The notes under the pieces were generated by a model. That model had not been told where the DNA came from, made no database searches, and saw nothing but the letters and a program-made list of their open reading frames with translations. Positions 1 through 9,265 of a stretch of 64,000 nt of DNA are shown piece after piece. Origin of the DNA: Ewingella americana (GTDB lineage: Bacteria; Pseudomonadota; Gammaproteobacteria; Enterobacterales; Enterobacteriaceae); assembly GCF_006438725.1 (NCBI RefSeq), contig NZ_RCZD01000007.1:62001-126000 (forward strand), read 5' to 3'. Every line of letters begins with the position of its first letter. Within the stretch, counting starts at the first letter, position 1. Made by a program: the position numbers and the translations under genes.

Positions 1-748
1 CGCCCCAGTAGTATTTACAAGGGTTGGTAAACATCAGGTGAATATCGATATGTTTGCCAAGTGCTTGTAACGCCTGCAAATAAATGGGTGGCAATGCGGA
101 AATACCACAGATAAAGACTCTGGCGGGTAAACCGGCTGGAGTCTTTTTGGCTTGATCTAATTCAGAAATAAAGCGCTGGTAGAGATTGGCACGATGCCAT
201 TCAGGTTGCTGCAACTCCTCGGTGTAGAGGCAAAGCGCGCGCCACAGTGAGGCCTGCCAGCGCTGAGACTCATCGAGACCTTCAATTTCTTTCTCATTTT
301 CCCAGGCTTGCAACCACTTAGGCCTGTAGACCAAATACTGGTCAAACAAATCCGCCACGCGTGCGGCAAGTTGGTGAATTTTGCGTTTGTCTTCATCATC
401 ATCCAGATAATGACGCAGTGCGGCAAAATCCTTGTCGGCTAATTTATGGGGAAGCAGCCACATCAGTTTCCAGGTCATGGCATCTTTACTGAAGGCGCTC
501 TCTTTCGGAATACCCGGAAGGACTTTCGTGAACATGTCCCAGATGAAGGTCGCAGGCAGAGGAAAAGCTATATTTGCAGCGATGCCAAAAGTCTGTGCCA
601 GCTCCATCTGTAACCACTGGGCCATACCTGGGCTTTGCACCAGTATGACTTCCTGACGGAAAGGATCAGCTAGCGGGCGTCCTTCAATCAGCGCCGTGGT
701 GAGCGTTTCCAGAATATCTAATTGATTTGAATGATAAACCGTAAACAT
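1..748 (-). CDS. recC: RecBCD exonuclease V subunit RecC, N-terminal 249 residues (runs off the window)
   Basis: RecC is the Chi-recognising subunit of the RecBCD helicase-nuclease, which repairs double-strand breaks in the cytoplasm. The reading frame starts at ATG 748 (MFTVYHSNQLDILE) behind an AAGGA ribosome site and stays open to base 1. The start resembles E. coli RecC (MLRVYHSN), and stretches such as QSPGMAQWLQM, FIWDMF and YLVYRP are typical of its inactive helicase-like N-domain. About 870 residues should lie beyond the left edge. The neighbours ppdC-ygdB-ppdB-ppdA-thyA match the E. coli order. The identification rests on similarity from memory plus synteny. Confidence 0.95.
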   Translation of the reverse strand, partial: MFTVYHSNQLDILETLTTALIEGRPLADPFRQEVILVQSPGMAQWLQMELAQTFGIAANIAFPLPATFIWDMFTKVLPGIPKESAFSKDAMTWKLMWLLPHKLADKDFAALRHYLDDDEDKRKIHQLAARVADLFDQYLVYRPKWLQAWENEKEIEGLDESQRWQASLWRALCLYTEELQQPEWHRANLYQRFISELDQAKKTPAGLPARVFICGISALPPIYLQALQALGKHIDIHLMFTNPCKYYWG

Positions 749-847
749 TAGCGCGTCCTTAAGAACAAAATGAAAAGAACTGATTTTAGAAACCCTGCAC
801 ACCACTCTAACCAGCTTAAGACGTAATGAAAACCTATGGTCTCAGGC

Positions 848-1186
848 TCACCGATCCGGTGGGGCAGTTGAGTTACATATGATGCGGGTGGCCTGGGCGA
901 TATATCCTGATGGAGTTTGGATACGTGCGGTCACGGTTTTGCAGCCTCCAACCCCGGCAACTGCAATAATCTGGCTCTGCCAACCCACCAAAGACGCTGC
1001 ATAACCTTTACCCGTTATCGCATAAGCATCAAGTTGTGCATGTGCCTCAGACCACGCCTGCCTGAATTGCCACTGACGCATGAAACCTTGAGTCAGTGAC
1101 TGGTAATACTGCAGTAAACCCAGCAGTGAAACAGCCAGCAGCAGTGTGGCGATCAACGCTTCAGGCAAACTAAATCCCTTTTGCAT
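848..1186 (-). CDS. ppdC: Prepilin-like protein PpdC (minor pseudopilin)
   Basis: This is a 112-residue type IV pilin-like protein. The N-terminus MQKG^FSLPEALIA is a class III signal with the Gly before the prepilin peptidase cut and Glu at mature position 5, followed by one hydrophobic helix. The frame extends upstream, but ATG 1186 puts the cleavage motif right behind the initiator, so I take it as the start. It overlaps ygdB by 17 bases and is the last gene of a four-gene minor pilin cluster read toward recC. Two C-terminal Cys could form a disulfide. Its role is presumed to be priming a pilus or pseudopilus fibre; no pilus assembly genes are in this window. Confidence 0.85.
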   Translation of the reverse strand: MQKGFSLPEALIATLLLAVSLLGLLQYYQSLTQGFMRQWQFRQAWSEAHAQLDAYAITGKGYAASLVGWQSQIIAVAGVGGCKTVTARIQTPSGYIAQATRIICNSTAPPDR

Positions 1187-1691
1187 GCGTTGCCTCCACG
1201 TGGGTAGCGTCACAATAGGTAGCGTCTGACTCTGGACAGAAGTCCAGCCAGCCCTGCTTAAGCGCCGACAGAACATACCTTCCTTCTGAGGTCTTCGTTG
1301 CCTTTACTTGCTGATATAACGTTAATGGCGGCGCATTCGCTGTCGTTATCCCCTCACCTTTGAGCAGAAAGAAACCCTCTCTCAATGAAGGGCGTATACA
1401 ACTGGTCAGTGGTTGTCCAAGACCGGCCAAGACCATACTTCCACGCTGACACTGCCAGCCGTCTCCCGAGGGTATTGCCCAGGACAGTCGCATTCCCCAA
1501 TTAAGGGACGACTCCGCCTGTTCCCATGCCATAAGATAACGGTGTTCATTAGCAGTAAGTAACAACGCACCAGACAAATGCTGACCCAGGGTCGTGAGAA
1601 CCAAAAGACCAAGCGACATCATCATCACAATGCTCAATATCATCGCACTGCCACGCTCATGACCCTCTGTCAGTCTGTGTGCCTGTTTCAT
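1170..1691 (-). CDS. ygdB: YgdB-like exported protein (DUF2509)
   Basis: This 173-residue protein has one N-terminal membrane segment (about residues 16-36, rich in M, L and V) after a short charged leader. Its C-terminal half ends in GWLDFCPESDATYC, close to the GWSDFCP ending of E. coli YgdB. It lacks the GFxxxE prepilin cleavage motif of its neighbours, but GxxSxxL-type N-termini are found in PilX/GspK-like minor pilins, and that is the likely role. It overlaps ppdB by 4 bases and ppdC by 17, so translational coupling is likely. It is longer than E. coli YgdB (135 aa). Confidence 0.8.
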   Translation of the reverse strand: MKQAHRLTEGHERGSAMILSIVMMMSLGLLVLTTLGQHLSGALLLTANEHRYLMAWEQAESSLNWGMRLSWAIPSGDGWQCQRGSMVLAGLGQPLTSCIRPSLREGFFLLKGEGITTANAPPLTLYQQVKATKTSEGRYVLSALKQGWLDFCPESDATYCDATHVEATHAKGI

Positions 1692-2275
1692 CGCTGATAT
1701 CCTGAGACCTGTTTTTCGATCCTGCGATGTATGGCCAGCGCATCGCTCCAGTGCGCAGCCAGACGAAATGAGTACAGATGGCTGTTATCCCTTGAAACCG
1801 TGTCTGTAATGGTGAATTCGGTCACCTGCACTTCAGAGGGGTCCAGCAGTTTTTCCCAACCGCCCCCGGAGCAGTTCTCTGCCCCACGCTGCGTCTCTAT
1901 CCCGCCCTGTCGCAACCGATAGCCGAAATAGTCTGGTTCACTGCTACCGGGCAGATCCCAACGCCCATTGCGATTGAGGTCATACACGATAATGACGCAG
2001 GAGTTGACCGCTTCACCTTCACTATTCCCAATCATCACGGTCTTACCTTTGCACTCACCATTGCAGAACCCTGCTCGCCGTAAATCTTTTTCGATATTAA
2101 ACGCCGTCCCCCGCAGGAGTTGGTCCAACTGGAAGTGCCGCACAAGGCTTTGGCTGCGCTGACGCAGCAACGGGTACAGCTGTGCCGCGCTGAGCATCAG
2201 CATGCTGCCAATGCTAATCGCCATCAGCACTTCAGGCAGAGTGAAACCTTGTGCGCGAAGTTGATTCAGAGACAT
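1688..2275 (-). CDS. ppdB: Prepilin-like protein PpdB
   Basis: This 195-residue minor pseudopilin carries the leader MSLNQLRAQG^FTLPEVLMA, with the -1 Gly, +1 Phe and +5 Glu needed for prepilin peptidase, followed by a hydrophobic helix. Several Cys in the C-terminal half (FCNGEC, SCVII, NCSGGG) suggest disulfides outside the membrane. The length is close to E. coli PpdB (187 aa). It overlaps ppdA by 10 bases and ygdB by 4, which makes it the second gene of one transcription unit. Confidence 0.85.
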   Translation of the reverse strand: MSLNQLRAQGFTLPEVLMAISIGSMLMLSAAQLYPLLRQRSQSLVRHFQLDQLLRGTAFNIEKDLRRAGFCNGECKGKTVMIGNSEGEAVNSCVIIVYDLNRNGRWDLPGSSEPDYFGYRLRQGGIETQRGAENCSGGGWEKLLDPSEVQVTEFTITDTVSRDNSHLYSFRLAAHWSDALAIHRRIEKQVSGYQR

Positions 2276-2763
2276 TGTGGTGCTCCCAGCATCGGTTTTC
2301 CTTCACTGCATAATCTGATACGGCCTCTGGCTGACAAAACCAAGCGAATGCTGCCTGCGGGATTTCTCAAGGTGATATGTCCCGCCTGTGCGGCATTGCG
2401 TATGCCATAGAACCCCATGACTTTGTCCGTAAAATCGAGAATTTCCATGTCGGGTTCAGATACCACAAAGCGCGGCACACGGTCAGAAGAGGTGCAATTT
2501 ACCGGACGCGATGAATAACCGACACAGCCCGGAATGCCATCTATCGCCCATAAAATTATCGAACGGTTATAAGCATTAGCTTGCGTCTGTAAACCGCTGA
2601 GATAAAGCCTCAATCTTTGGGCATTCTGTTCGAGACGAAGCGCCTGCTGGTAACCCTGCCAGCCGTGCATCCCCCACAGACTGCAGATGCCTACCAGAAT
2701 AATTACCACCAGGATTTCTATCAGGCTCATGCCTTGCTGTTTTGAGTCATGTGTTGTTTTCAT
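2266..2763 (-). CDS. ppdA: Prepilin-like protein PpdA
   Basis: This 165-residue minor pilin-like protein has the leader MKTTHDSKQQG^MSLIEILVV (Gly -1, Glu +5) and a single hydrophobic segment. Its domain resembles GspH/FimT pseudopilins: a helix followed by a beta-rich region with Cys residues (CVGYSSRPVNC). It is the first gene of ppdA-ppdB-ygdB-ppdC, immediately upstream of recC and downstream of thyA, as in E. coli. The 250-bp gap to thyA probably holds its promoter. Confidence 0.85.
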   Translation of the reverse strand: MKTTHDSKQQGMSLIEILVVIILVGICSLWGMHGWQGYQQALRLEQNAQRLRLYLSGLQTQANAYNRSIILWAIDGIPGCVGYSSRPVNCTSSDRVPRFVVSEPDMEILDFTDKVMGFYGIRNAAQAGHITLRNPAGSIRLVLSARGRIRLCSEGKPMLGAPQCL

Positions 2764-2975
2764 GCCGCGAGTTTACTCAGCCATGTTTTGGCGACAACCG
2801 CCAAAACACAGGTTTCCAGCAAACCTCGGGAACATTTTTGAGCATTCGTCTTACACAACAAATTCTATGCGGGATGGCTCGCAAGACGATAAAACAGGCA
2901 GAAATTATTGTGGAGAAAACCAGAATAAAGCGTAGAAAAGGTGGCAGGAGCAGAACGCAAGTTTGGCGGGAAAGA

Positions 2976-3003
2976 TCCCCCGCCAGCGTGTGGTCGGCGG
3001 GGA
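2976..3003 (-). terminator. Possible thyA terminator hairpin
   Basis: A CCCCGCC/GGCGGGG stem with a loop of about 12 bases lies 10-37 bases past the thyA stop. The downstream strand has only a short T run (GATCTTT), so it is at best a weak intrinsic terminator. Confidence 0.4.
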
Positions 3004-3012
3004 AGTCAGGAC

Positions 3013-3807
3013 TTAAATTGCGACAGGGGCTTTGATCGCAGGATGCGGATCATAGCCTTCGATATCAAAGTCTTCGAAACGATAGTCAAACAGGGATGCC
3101 GGCTTGCGCTTGATGATCAGTTTAGGCAAAGCACGTGGTTCACGGCTCAGTTGCAAATGCGTCTGATCCATATGGTTGTTGTAGAGATGCGTATCACCAC
3201 CGGTCCAGACGAAGTCACCGACGTCAAGGTCACACTGCTGGGCCATCATGTGTACCAGTAAGGCGTAGCTGGCAATATTGAAAGGCAGCCCAAGGAAGAT
3301 GTCGCAAGAGCGCTGATACAACTGGCAGGATAGCTTGCCATCAGCCACATAGAACTGGAAAAACGCATGGCAAGGTGCCAGCGCCATTTGATCCAGCTCC
3401 CCGACATTCCACGCAGAAACAATAATGCGGCGGGAGTTTGGGTCCTGTTTCAATTGGTTTACCACATTGGTCAACTGGTCGATCTGCTTACCGTCGGCAG
3501 AGCCCCAGGCGCGCCATTGCTTGCCATATACCGGCCCCAGATCACCGTTTTCATCTGCCCACTCGTCCCAGATAGAGACGTTGTTTTCACGCAGATAAGC
3601 GATGTTGGTTTCGCCTTTCAGGAACCATAACAGCTCATGAATGATGGAGCGCAAATGACACTTTTTAGTGGTGACCAGCGGGAAGCCATCTTGCAGATTG
3701 AAACGCATCTGATGACCGAAAATTGACACCGTACCCGTACCGGTACGGTCAGCTTTAGGTGTGCCCTCATCGAGCACTTTTTGCATTAAATCCAGATACT
3801 GTTTCAT
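3013..3807 (-). CDS. thyA: Thymidylate synthase
   Basis: ThyA converts dUMP to dTMP using methylene-tetrahydrofolate as both carbon and hydride donor, in the cytoplasm. The protein is 264 aa, the same as E. coli. The catalytic Cys146 sits in APCHAFFQF, the dUMP-phosphate Arg region is [10 protein letters not shown], and the folate-binding region includes KGETNIAYL and NDPN/QDPN. It starts 6 bases after the lgt stop, the conserved lgt-thyA translationally coupled pair. Nothing unusual is seen. Confidence 0.98.
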   Translation of the reverse strand: MKQYLDLMQKVLDEGTPKADRTGTGTVSIFGHQMRFNLQDGFPLVTTKKCHLRSIIHELLWFLKGETNIAYLRENNVSIWDEWADENGDLGPVYGKQWRAWGSADGKQIDQLTNVVNQLKQDPNSRRIIVSAWNVGELDQMALAPCHAFFQFYVADGKLSCQLYQRSCDIFLGLPFNIASYALLVHMMAQQCDLDVGDFVWTGGDTHLYNNHMDQTHLQLSREPRALPKLIIKRKPASLFDYRFEDFDIEGYDPHPAIKAPVAI

Positions 3808-3813
3808 GTTACC

Positions 3814-4683
3814 TCACGACAATTGTTTCTGCGGGCGGCGATAGGCCCAGATCATCATGATGACGCCGATGACAATCATTGGAACGGAAAGGATTTGCCC
3901 CATGCTGAGGAAACCGTCAAACAAGCCAAGCTGAGCATCTGGTTGGCGATAATGCTCAACGAGGCTGCGGAAAGCGCCATAACCAATCAGGAACAGGCCG
4001 GACACAGCGCCCATTGGGCGAGGTTTGCGGATAAACAGGTTGAGGATAATAAACAGCACCACACCTTCAAGCAGCAGTTCATATACCTGCGACGGGTGAC
4101 GCGGCAGAACACCGTACTGGTTCAGCAATGGCTGCCATTTAGGGTCAGCGGCGGCGATAGCAATATCTTCCTGACGCGAACCTGGGAACAACATCGCCCA
4201 TGGCACATCGGTGGTCACGCGGCCCCATAACTCGCCATTGATGAAGTTACCCAAGCGGCCGGCACCCAGACCAAAAGGAATCAACGGAGCAATGAAGTCG
4301 GCAACCTGGAAGAAAGTGCGCTTAGTACGACGCGCAAACCACAGCATGACCACGATAACGCCGATCAAACCGCCGTGGAAGGACATACCGCCGTCCCAGA
4401 CTTTGAATAAATAGAGCGGATTTTCGAGGAACAAAGGCAGGTTATAGAATAGGACATAACCGATGCGGCCACCGAGGAAGACACCGAGGAACCCGGCGTA
4501 CAGCAGATTCTCAACTTCGTCCTTCGTCCAGCCACTGCCCGGCTTGTTGGCACGGCGAACCGCCAGCCACATTGCAAAGACAAAACCGACCAGATACATC
4601 AGACCGTACCAGTGCAGGGAAACCGGACCTACAGAGAAAATGACCGGATCAAACTGGGGAAACGCCAGATAGCTGTTACTCAT
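3814..4683 (-). CDS. lgt: Prolipoprotein diacylglyceryl transferase
   Basis: Lgt transfers diacylglycerol from phosphatidylglycerol to the lipobox Cys of prolipoproteins in the inner membrane. The protein is 289 aa and has about seven membrane segments. It carries the Lgt signature [15 protein letters not shown] and the essential HGG motif (FHGGLIGV). Lipoprotein clients in this window include YgdR, the AcrA-like adaptor and both outer-membrane factors. It is followed 6 bases later by thyA. The upstream gap of 306 bases holds an ERIC repeat. Confidence 0.97.
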   Translation of the reverse strand: MSNSYLAFPQFDPVIFSVGPVSLHWYGLMYLVGFVFAMWLAVRRANKPGSGWTKDEVENLLYAGFLGVFLGGRIGYVLFYNLPLFLENPLYLFKVWDGGMSFHGGLIGVIVVMLWFARRTKRTFFQVADFIAPLIPFGLGAGRLGNFINGELWGRVTTDVPWAMLFPGSRQEDIAIAAADPKWQPLLNQYGVLPRHPSQVYELLLEGVVLFIILNLFIRKPRPMGAVSGLFLIGYGAFRSLVEHYRQPDAQLGLFDGFLSMGQILSVPMIVIGVIMMIWAYRRPQKQLS

Positions 4684-4709
4684 CTATCACCACAAATAGT
4701 TTATTGTTA

Positions 4710-4835
4710 TATACCCTGAGTACTTCAGGTCGTAGGTGCGTTGGCTACACTCCCTCACCCCAATCACTTACACAAGTAAGCTTATCTGGATTAGTTCGTT
4801 TGCCGCCTTGCTACAGCGCGAATTATTTTGGGTAT
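4710..4835. repeat. ERIC element (enterobacterial repetitive intergenic consensus)
   Basis: A 126-bp imperfect palindrome starts at TATACCC and ends at GGGTAT. The core (CTCACCCCAATCACTTAC, then AAGTAAGCTTATCTGG) is the complement of the ERIC2 priming motif, and the end TTTGCCGCCTTGCTACAG...AATTATTTTGGGTA is the usual outer arm. Length and layout fit the 127-bp ERIC family. It fills most of the ptsP-lgt gap; the rest of the gap (4836-4989) shows no gene. If transcribed it would form a long hairpin between ptsP and lgt. Confidence 0.88.
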
Positions 4836-4989
4836 CGCCCGGTTAGGGGTCAGCAGGGCACGGATCATAGCACAGGCAGTGCCCACCAAGGACAAGGCAG
4901 GCTGGAAAAGTTCTGTAAAAAAACGTCTCACACCTTACCCTTAGGACAGCCAAAGCGTCGGGCCCCTGAAGGATGAAACATAGGAGTAT

Positions 4990-7236
4990 TTATTTACCGC
5001 CGCGAATCAAACCACCTAATCCACGTCTCTCCATAAATGCTGCAGTCATATGGCGCACGTCGGTGGTGAACTGTGCTTCCAGCACCCGGCGAGAGAGCTC
5101 CTGCGCATCAGCTAAGTCTATGCGACGCAGCAGATATTTAATTCTGGCGACGCTTCGCCCGTTCATGCTGAGGTTGCGATATCCCATGCCGGTTAGCAGC
5201 AATGCGCCCATCGGATCACCGGCCATTTCACCGCAAATGCTGAGGGGTAAGTCGGCGGTTTCGGCATCAGTCACAATCTGTTTAAGCACCCGCAGCATGG
5301 CCGGATGCAGGCTGTCATACAGCCCGGCGACACGCGTATTATTGCGGTCAACTGCCAGCAGATATTGGGTTAAATCATTGGTGCCCACGGAGAGAAAATC
5401 GACCCGTCCGGCCAGTGAAGGCAGCATGAAGATCATGGATGGCACTTCAATCATCACGCCGATACGCGTTTTAGGTAAGTCGTAACCGAGCTGTTCCTGC
5501 ACCTCACGGGCGGCGCGGTCGATCAGGCGACGCGCCTCATCAATCTCTTCGAGACTGGTGATCATCGGCAGCAAAATGCCAAGGTTACCGGTAGCAGCAT
5601 TGGCCCGCAGCATAGCGCGAACCTGAATGAGGAAAATTTCTGGCTGATCGAGGGTGATACGTATCCCACGCCAGCCGAGACAAGGGTTCTCCTCACTGAT
5701 CGGCATATACGGCAGCTGTTTGTCAGAACCAATATCCAGAGTACGCAGGGTCACAGACTTGGTGGGGAACAGCTGTAACATTCCCTGATACTGCGCCACC
5801 TGCTCTTCTTCCGACGGGAAACCGCTTTGCAGCATGAAAGGAATTTCTGTGCGATAGAGGCCAACGCCATCAACGCGGCTGCCGAACAGCTTTTCGTGAT
5901 CGGCGCTCAGGCCTGCATTGAGCATCACCTGAACCCGTTCTCCGGTTTTCATCGCTGCGGGCTGTTCTACGTCATCTTCTGCACGCTGGCTCAGCTCCAT
6001 CTCTTCGCTGATCAATCGCTTATATTCGTTAACCAGCACCGGTTCTGGGTCGATGAGCAGTTCGCCACGATAGCCATCAACAATCAATTGGCGCTGATTG
6101 AGCAACGACGGCTGAATATCGGCACCCATAATGGTCGGCACCCCCATGGCACGCACAAGAATCGCCGCATGGGAGTTGGAAGCGCCGTCACGCACAACCA
6201 CACCGGCCAGCCGGTCTTGCGGAACTTCAGCCAATAAGGTGGCAGTCAGCTCGTCTGTCACCAGAATAAAACGCTCCGGCCACTGGGTATTGCCCTGAAT
6301 AGTGTCGTCGAGATGGAATACCAACCGCTGACCGAGCGCCCTCAGGTCACTCCCGCGTTCACGCATATAGGTGTCTTGCAGGCTGGCAAACTGTGCTGCA
6401 AATTCCTCAACGACTTTTTTGACTGCCCACTCTGCCACTGCGCCTTTATCGATTTCAGCGAAAAGTTCACGCTTTAGCCGTGCGTCATTGAGCAAGTGGG
6501 AGTAGAGGTCAAAAATAGCGGCGCTCTCTTTCTGCGCGCTGGCACTGAATCGTTTGCTGAAACGGCGAAATTCTGCACCGGCGTCTTCCAGTGCACGGGT
6601 CAGGCGTTCGCGCTCACGCACGGTGTCCAGCGTGGACGCCATGTATACCTGATCGAGCGAAGGCTGCGTGCTGTCCTGCCAGCCGGTGCCAATGGCAACG
6701 CCGGGGGAAGCCGCGAGTGCTTTAACCCGGGTCTGGCGAAAGCGGCCATAAAGGACGTTGAGTTGAGCCTGAGATAAAATGCCCGCCAGCTGGTTAGCCA
6801 ACGTGACCATGAAAGACTCTTCGCTTTCGTCGAACTGCCGGTGTTCACGCTGCTGGATAACCAGCACGCCAAGCAGTTGGCGACGGTGAATGATCGGCAC
6901 GCCGAGGAAGGATCGGAAAAGATCTTCTTTTACCTGGGGGATATATTTGAAACTGGGGTGGCTTTGCGCATCGGCAAGGTTGATCGGTTCAGCCAGCCGG
7001 CCCACCAGCCCAACGATACCTTCGTCGAATGCCAATGCGATAGTGCGCCCGCGAGGTTTTTTCAAACCTCGCGTCGCCATCAGGTAGTAACAACGGCGGT
7101 CATTGTCAGCGAGATACACCGAACACACTTCGGTGTCCATCGCCAGGCAGGTTTCACTGACCAACACATCCAGCGCATCGTTCAGGCTGGACGCCATTGC
7201 TACCTTTTCAACAATTTCTCGCAAACGCGTGAGCAT
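4990..7236 (-). CDS. ptsP: PTS-Ntr enzyme I (PEP-protein phosphotransferase PtsP)
   Basis: EI-Ntr takes phosphate from PEP and passes it to NPr, heading the nitrogen-related regulatory PTS. The 748-aa protein has an N-terminal GAF domain (about 1-165), which senses glutamine and alpha-ketoglutarate in the family. The PEP-utiliser swivel domain follows, with His356 in SNSHAAIL, and then the PEP-binding barrel with the conserved GEMAGDP motif (Cys near 668). The length equals E. coli PtsP. It begins 11 bases after rppH and is co-transcribed with it. Confidence 0.97.
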   Translation of the reverse strand: MLTRLREIVEKVAMASSLNDALDVLVSETCLAMDTEVCSVYLADNDRRCYYLMATRGLKKPRGRTIALAFDEGIVGLVGRLAEPINLADAQSHPSFKYIPQVKEDLFRSFLGVPIIHRRQLLGVLVIQQREHRQFDESEESFMVTLANQLAGILSQAQLNVLYGRFRQTRVKALAASPGVAIGTGWQDSTQPSLDQVYMASTLDTVRERERLTRALEDAGAEFRRFSKRFSASAQKESAAIFDLYSHLLNDARLKRELFAEIDKGAVAEWAVKKVVEEFAAQFASLQDTYMRERGSDLRALGQRLVFHLDDTIQGNTQWPERFILVTDELTATLLAEVPQDRLAGVVVRDGASNSHAAILVRAMGVPTIMGADIQPSLLNQRQLIVDGYRGELLIDPEPVLVNEYKRLISEEMELSQRAEDDVEQPAAMKTGERVQVMLNAGLSADHEKLFGSRVDGVGLYRTEIPFMLQSGFPSEEEQVAQYQGMLQLFPTKSVTLRTLDIGSDKQLPYMPISEENPCLGWRGIRITLDQPEIFLIQVRAMLRANAATGNLGILLPMITSLEEIDEARRLIDRAAREVQEQLGYDLPKTRIGVMIEVPSMIFMLPSLAGRVDFLSVGTNDLTQYLLAVDRNNTRVAGLYDSLHPAMLRVLKQIVTDAETADLPLSICGEMAGDPMGALLLTGMGYRNLSMNGRSVARIKYLLRRIDLADAQELSRRVLEAQFTTDVRHMTAAFMERRGLGGLIRGGK

Positions 7237-7247
7237 TTCTTCGTGAC

Positions 7248-7775
7248 TTAGCCTCTTTTCCGACGGTAAGCGGGCGATGTCCGGGGCACGGCGATTTCTT
7301 GCATTGGCATCACGGTCATGGAGAACTCTTTCATCACACGACGATAAACATCACGCTTGAAAGACACGACCTGACGCACCGGATACCAGAAACTCACCCA
7401 GCGCCAGCCATCAAATTCTGGCGTACTGCTGCGCTGCATGTTGATGTCTGCATCATTGCACATCAATTGCAGCAGGAACCATTTTTGCTTTTGGCCGATA
7501 CACACCGGCTTTGTATCCCAACGCACCAAACGTTTTGGCAATTTATAGCGCAACCAGTTGCGGGTCGAAGCCAGAATACGCACGTCTTTTCTGCCAAGAC
7601 CCACCTCTTCAAACAGCTCACGGTACATGGCCTGTTCGGCAGTTTCACCGGGGTTGATGCCACCTTGTGGAAACTGCCAGGAGTGCTGGCCGTATCGTCT
7701 GGCCCATAAAACCTGGCCCTGCTTGTCGCAGATTACGATACCAACATTCGGGCGGTAGCCATCATCATCGATCAC
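7248..7775 (-). CDS. rppH: RNA pyrophosphohydrolase RppH (Nudix)
   Basis: RppH removes pyrophosphate from the 5' end of mRNA and so triggers RNase E decay. The 175-aa protein starts at GTG 7775 ([13 protein letters not shown]), as in E. coli, behind AGGTAG. The Nudix box [11 protein letters not shown]...RELFEEVG spans about residues 38-59 and includes the metal-binding Glu residues. The length matches E. coli RppH (176 aa). It opens the rppH-ptsP unit and is divergent from mutH across a 694-bp gap. Confidence 0.97.
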   Translation of the reverse strand: MIDDDGYRPNVGIVICDKQGQVLWARRYGQHSWQFPQGGINPGETAEQAMYRELFEEVGLGRKDVRILASTRNWLRYKLPKRLVRWDTKPVCIGQKQKWFLLQLMCNDADINMQRSSTPEFDGWRWVSFWYPVRQVVSFKRDVYRRVMKEFSMTVMPMQEIAVPRTSPAYRRKRG

Positions 7776-7939
7776 CGGACTACCTCGATAAGCTTAAAAT
7801 CATAGATGTTCTGATTGTTTCACACTACCAAGAGGCGGTAAACCACTGCTTCGCCCCTATCTTCAGGAATAAAATGGGATAACTCAGGCTAAATGACAAA
7901 GTTATGAACAGGCCCGTCCCATTCCGTGCAATTTTATTC

Positions 7940-8320
7940 ACTTTTTCTGTGGATAGGTGTGTGAAGAACTTCATAGCAAGAGGGGTAAAACTATTTTAAG
8001 CTTTTTCCTAAGTGATTTTGACCATCAATTAATAATGTTTAATTTCAATTAATTAAAAGTAATTCACAGCTTCTCCACCGGGTTTACCTACAGTGTATTT
8101 GTCCTCTGCAACAACAACTGGTGAAAGATCCACCGATGACGTTTTTATCCACAGAGAAAAGACATGCATTGGCTATTTATGGGGCAAAATGACAAAATAA
8201 CCCCGCCGTCAAGCCTGTAAATCAAACCAGTGATCGTCATTGCGGTGGGTTATCCAGAAAATCTGTGGATAACTAGGGGGAAGATCCTGTTCATTGTCCG
8301 CCTCAACTGTGGGTTAACCT
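7940..8320. promoter_or_regulatory. DARS2-like cluster of DnaA boxes in the rppH-mutH gap
   Basis: The 694-bp gene-free gap contains perfect 9-mers TTATCCACA at 8145-8153 and TGTGGATAA at 8264-8272. It also has one-mismatch boxes TGTGGATAG at 7948-7956 and TTATCCAGA at 8250-8258, and a weaker TGTGGGTTA at 8308-8316. The 8250/8264 pair is arranged head to head. In E. coli the rppH(ygdP)-mutH gap holds DARS2, which regenerates ATP-DnaA with IHF and Fis. The position plus the boxes make this its likely equivalent. AT-rich stretches near 8020-8060 could host IHF or Fis, but no clean IHF consensus was found. No ORF or RNA gene is seen in 7776-8469. Confidence 0.75.
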
Positions 8321-8469
8321 AAAATTATTCGCTAACGATGCGACGCGTCACGAAAAAAAAACCGCAGTAAATCATGCTATTATTCGTGGTCTTCGCGGGT
8401 ATAACTTTTAATTATCGCAGTCTGCCCACCCGCGTATAAAAATTAACCAACAATTCCGGGACTTGCTGT

Positions 8470-9156
8470 ATGTCGATTCCACTGCCCATGACTGAACCCC
8501 CCCGTAACGAACAGGCGTTGCTGGCACGCGCGCAATCTCTGGCGGGTTATTCTCTGGGTGAATTAGCCGCCCACGCCAGGCTTGCGATCCCACCCAATTT
8601 GAAACGCGAAAAAGGTTGGGTGGGCATGCTGCTGGAAGTTTATCTGGGCGCAATGGCCGGCAGTAAACCGGAACAGGATTTCGCTGAAATAGGTATCGAG
8701 CTCAAAACCATCCCTATCGATGCGGCCGGTAAACCGCTGGAAACCACGTTTGTTTGTGTCGCACCGCTGACTGGCAACAGCGGCGTGACATGGGAAAGCA
8801 GCCATGTTCGCCACAAACTGGCTCGCGTACTCTGGATCCCGGTGGAAGGAGAACGTCAGATCCCACTTTCGCAAAGAAGGATTGGCGCGCCGTTGCTGTG
8901 GAGCCCTTCTGATGAGGAGCAGCAGCAACTGCGTCAGGATTGGGAAGAGTTAATGGATTTGATCGTACTAGGGAAAGTCGAAACCATCACCGCCCGCCAC
9001 GGTGAAGTACTGCAACTGCGCCCGAAGGGCGCCAACAGCAAAGCGCTGACTGAAGCTATCGGCGAATTGGGTCAGCCGATCATGACCTTGCCACGCGGGT
9101 TCTACCTCAAAAAGAGTTTTACCGGATCTCTGCTCGCCAGACATTTTCTGCTTTAG
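8470..9156 (+). CDS. mutH: DNA mismatch repair endonuclease MutH
   Basis: MutH nicks the unmethylated strand at hemimethylated GATC sites after activation by MutS and MutL. The 228-aa protein carries the PD-(D/E)xK site as Asp70, Glu77 and Lys79 ([12 protein letters not shown]). It is nearly collinear with E. coli MutH (229 aa), including [19 protein letters not shown] and LPRGFYLKK stretches. ATG 8470 follows only a weak GGGA; a second Met at residue 7 is possible. A 7-bp inverted repeat (8394-8400 / 8428-8434) lies in the leader. Confidence 0.97.
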   Translation: MSIPLPMTEPPRNEQALLARAQSLAGYSLGELAAHARLAIPPNLKREKGWVGMLLEVYLGAMAGSKPEQDFAEIGIELKTIPIDAAGKPLETTFVCVAPLTGNSGVTWESSHVRHKLARVLWIPVEGERQIPLSQRRIGAPLLWSPSDEEQQQLRQDWEELMDLIVLGKVETITARHGEVLQLRPKGANSKALTEAIGELGQPIMTLPRGFYLKKSFTGSLLARHFLL

Positions 9157-9265
9157 TCGATCTTTCTTCTGAATTTAGCAACAAAACCCCCTTTTTACCC
9201 AACATCAACCGGGAGTTTTGCTACGCTAATAACTGTTTGAACAAGCGCACAATGAAGGAATAGCA

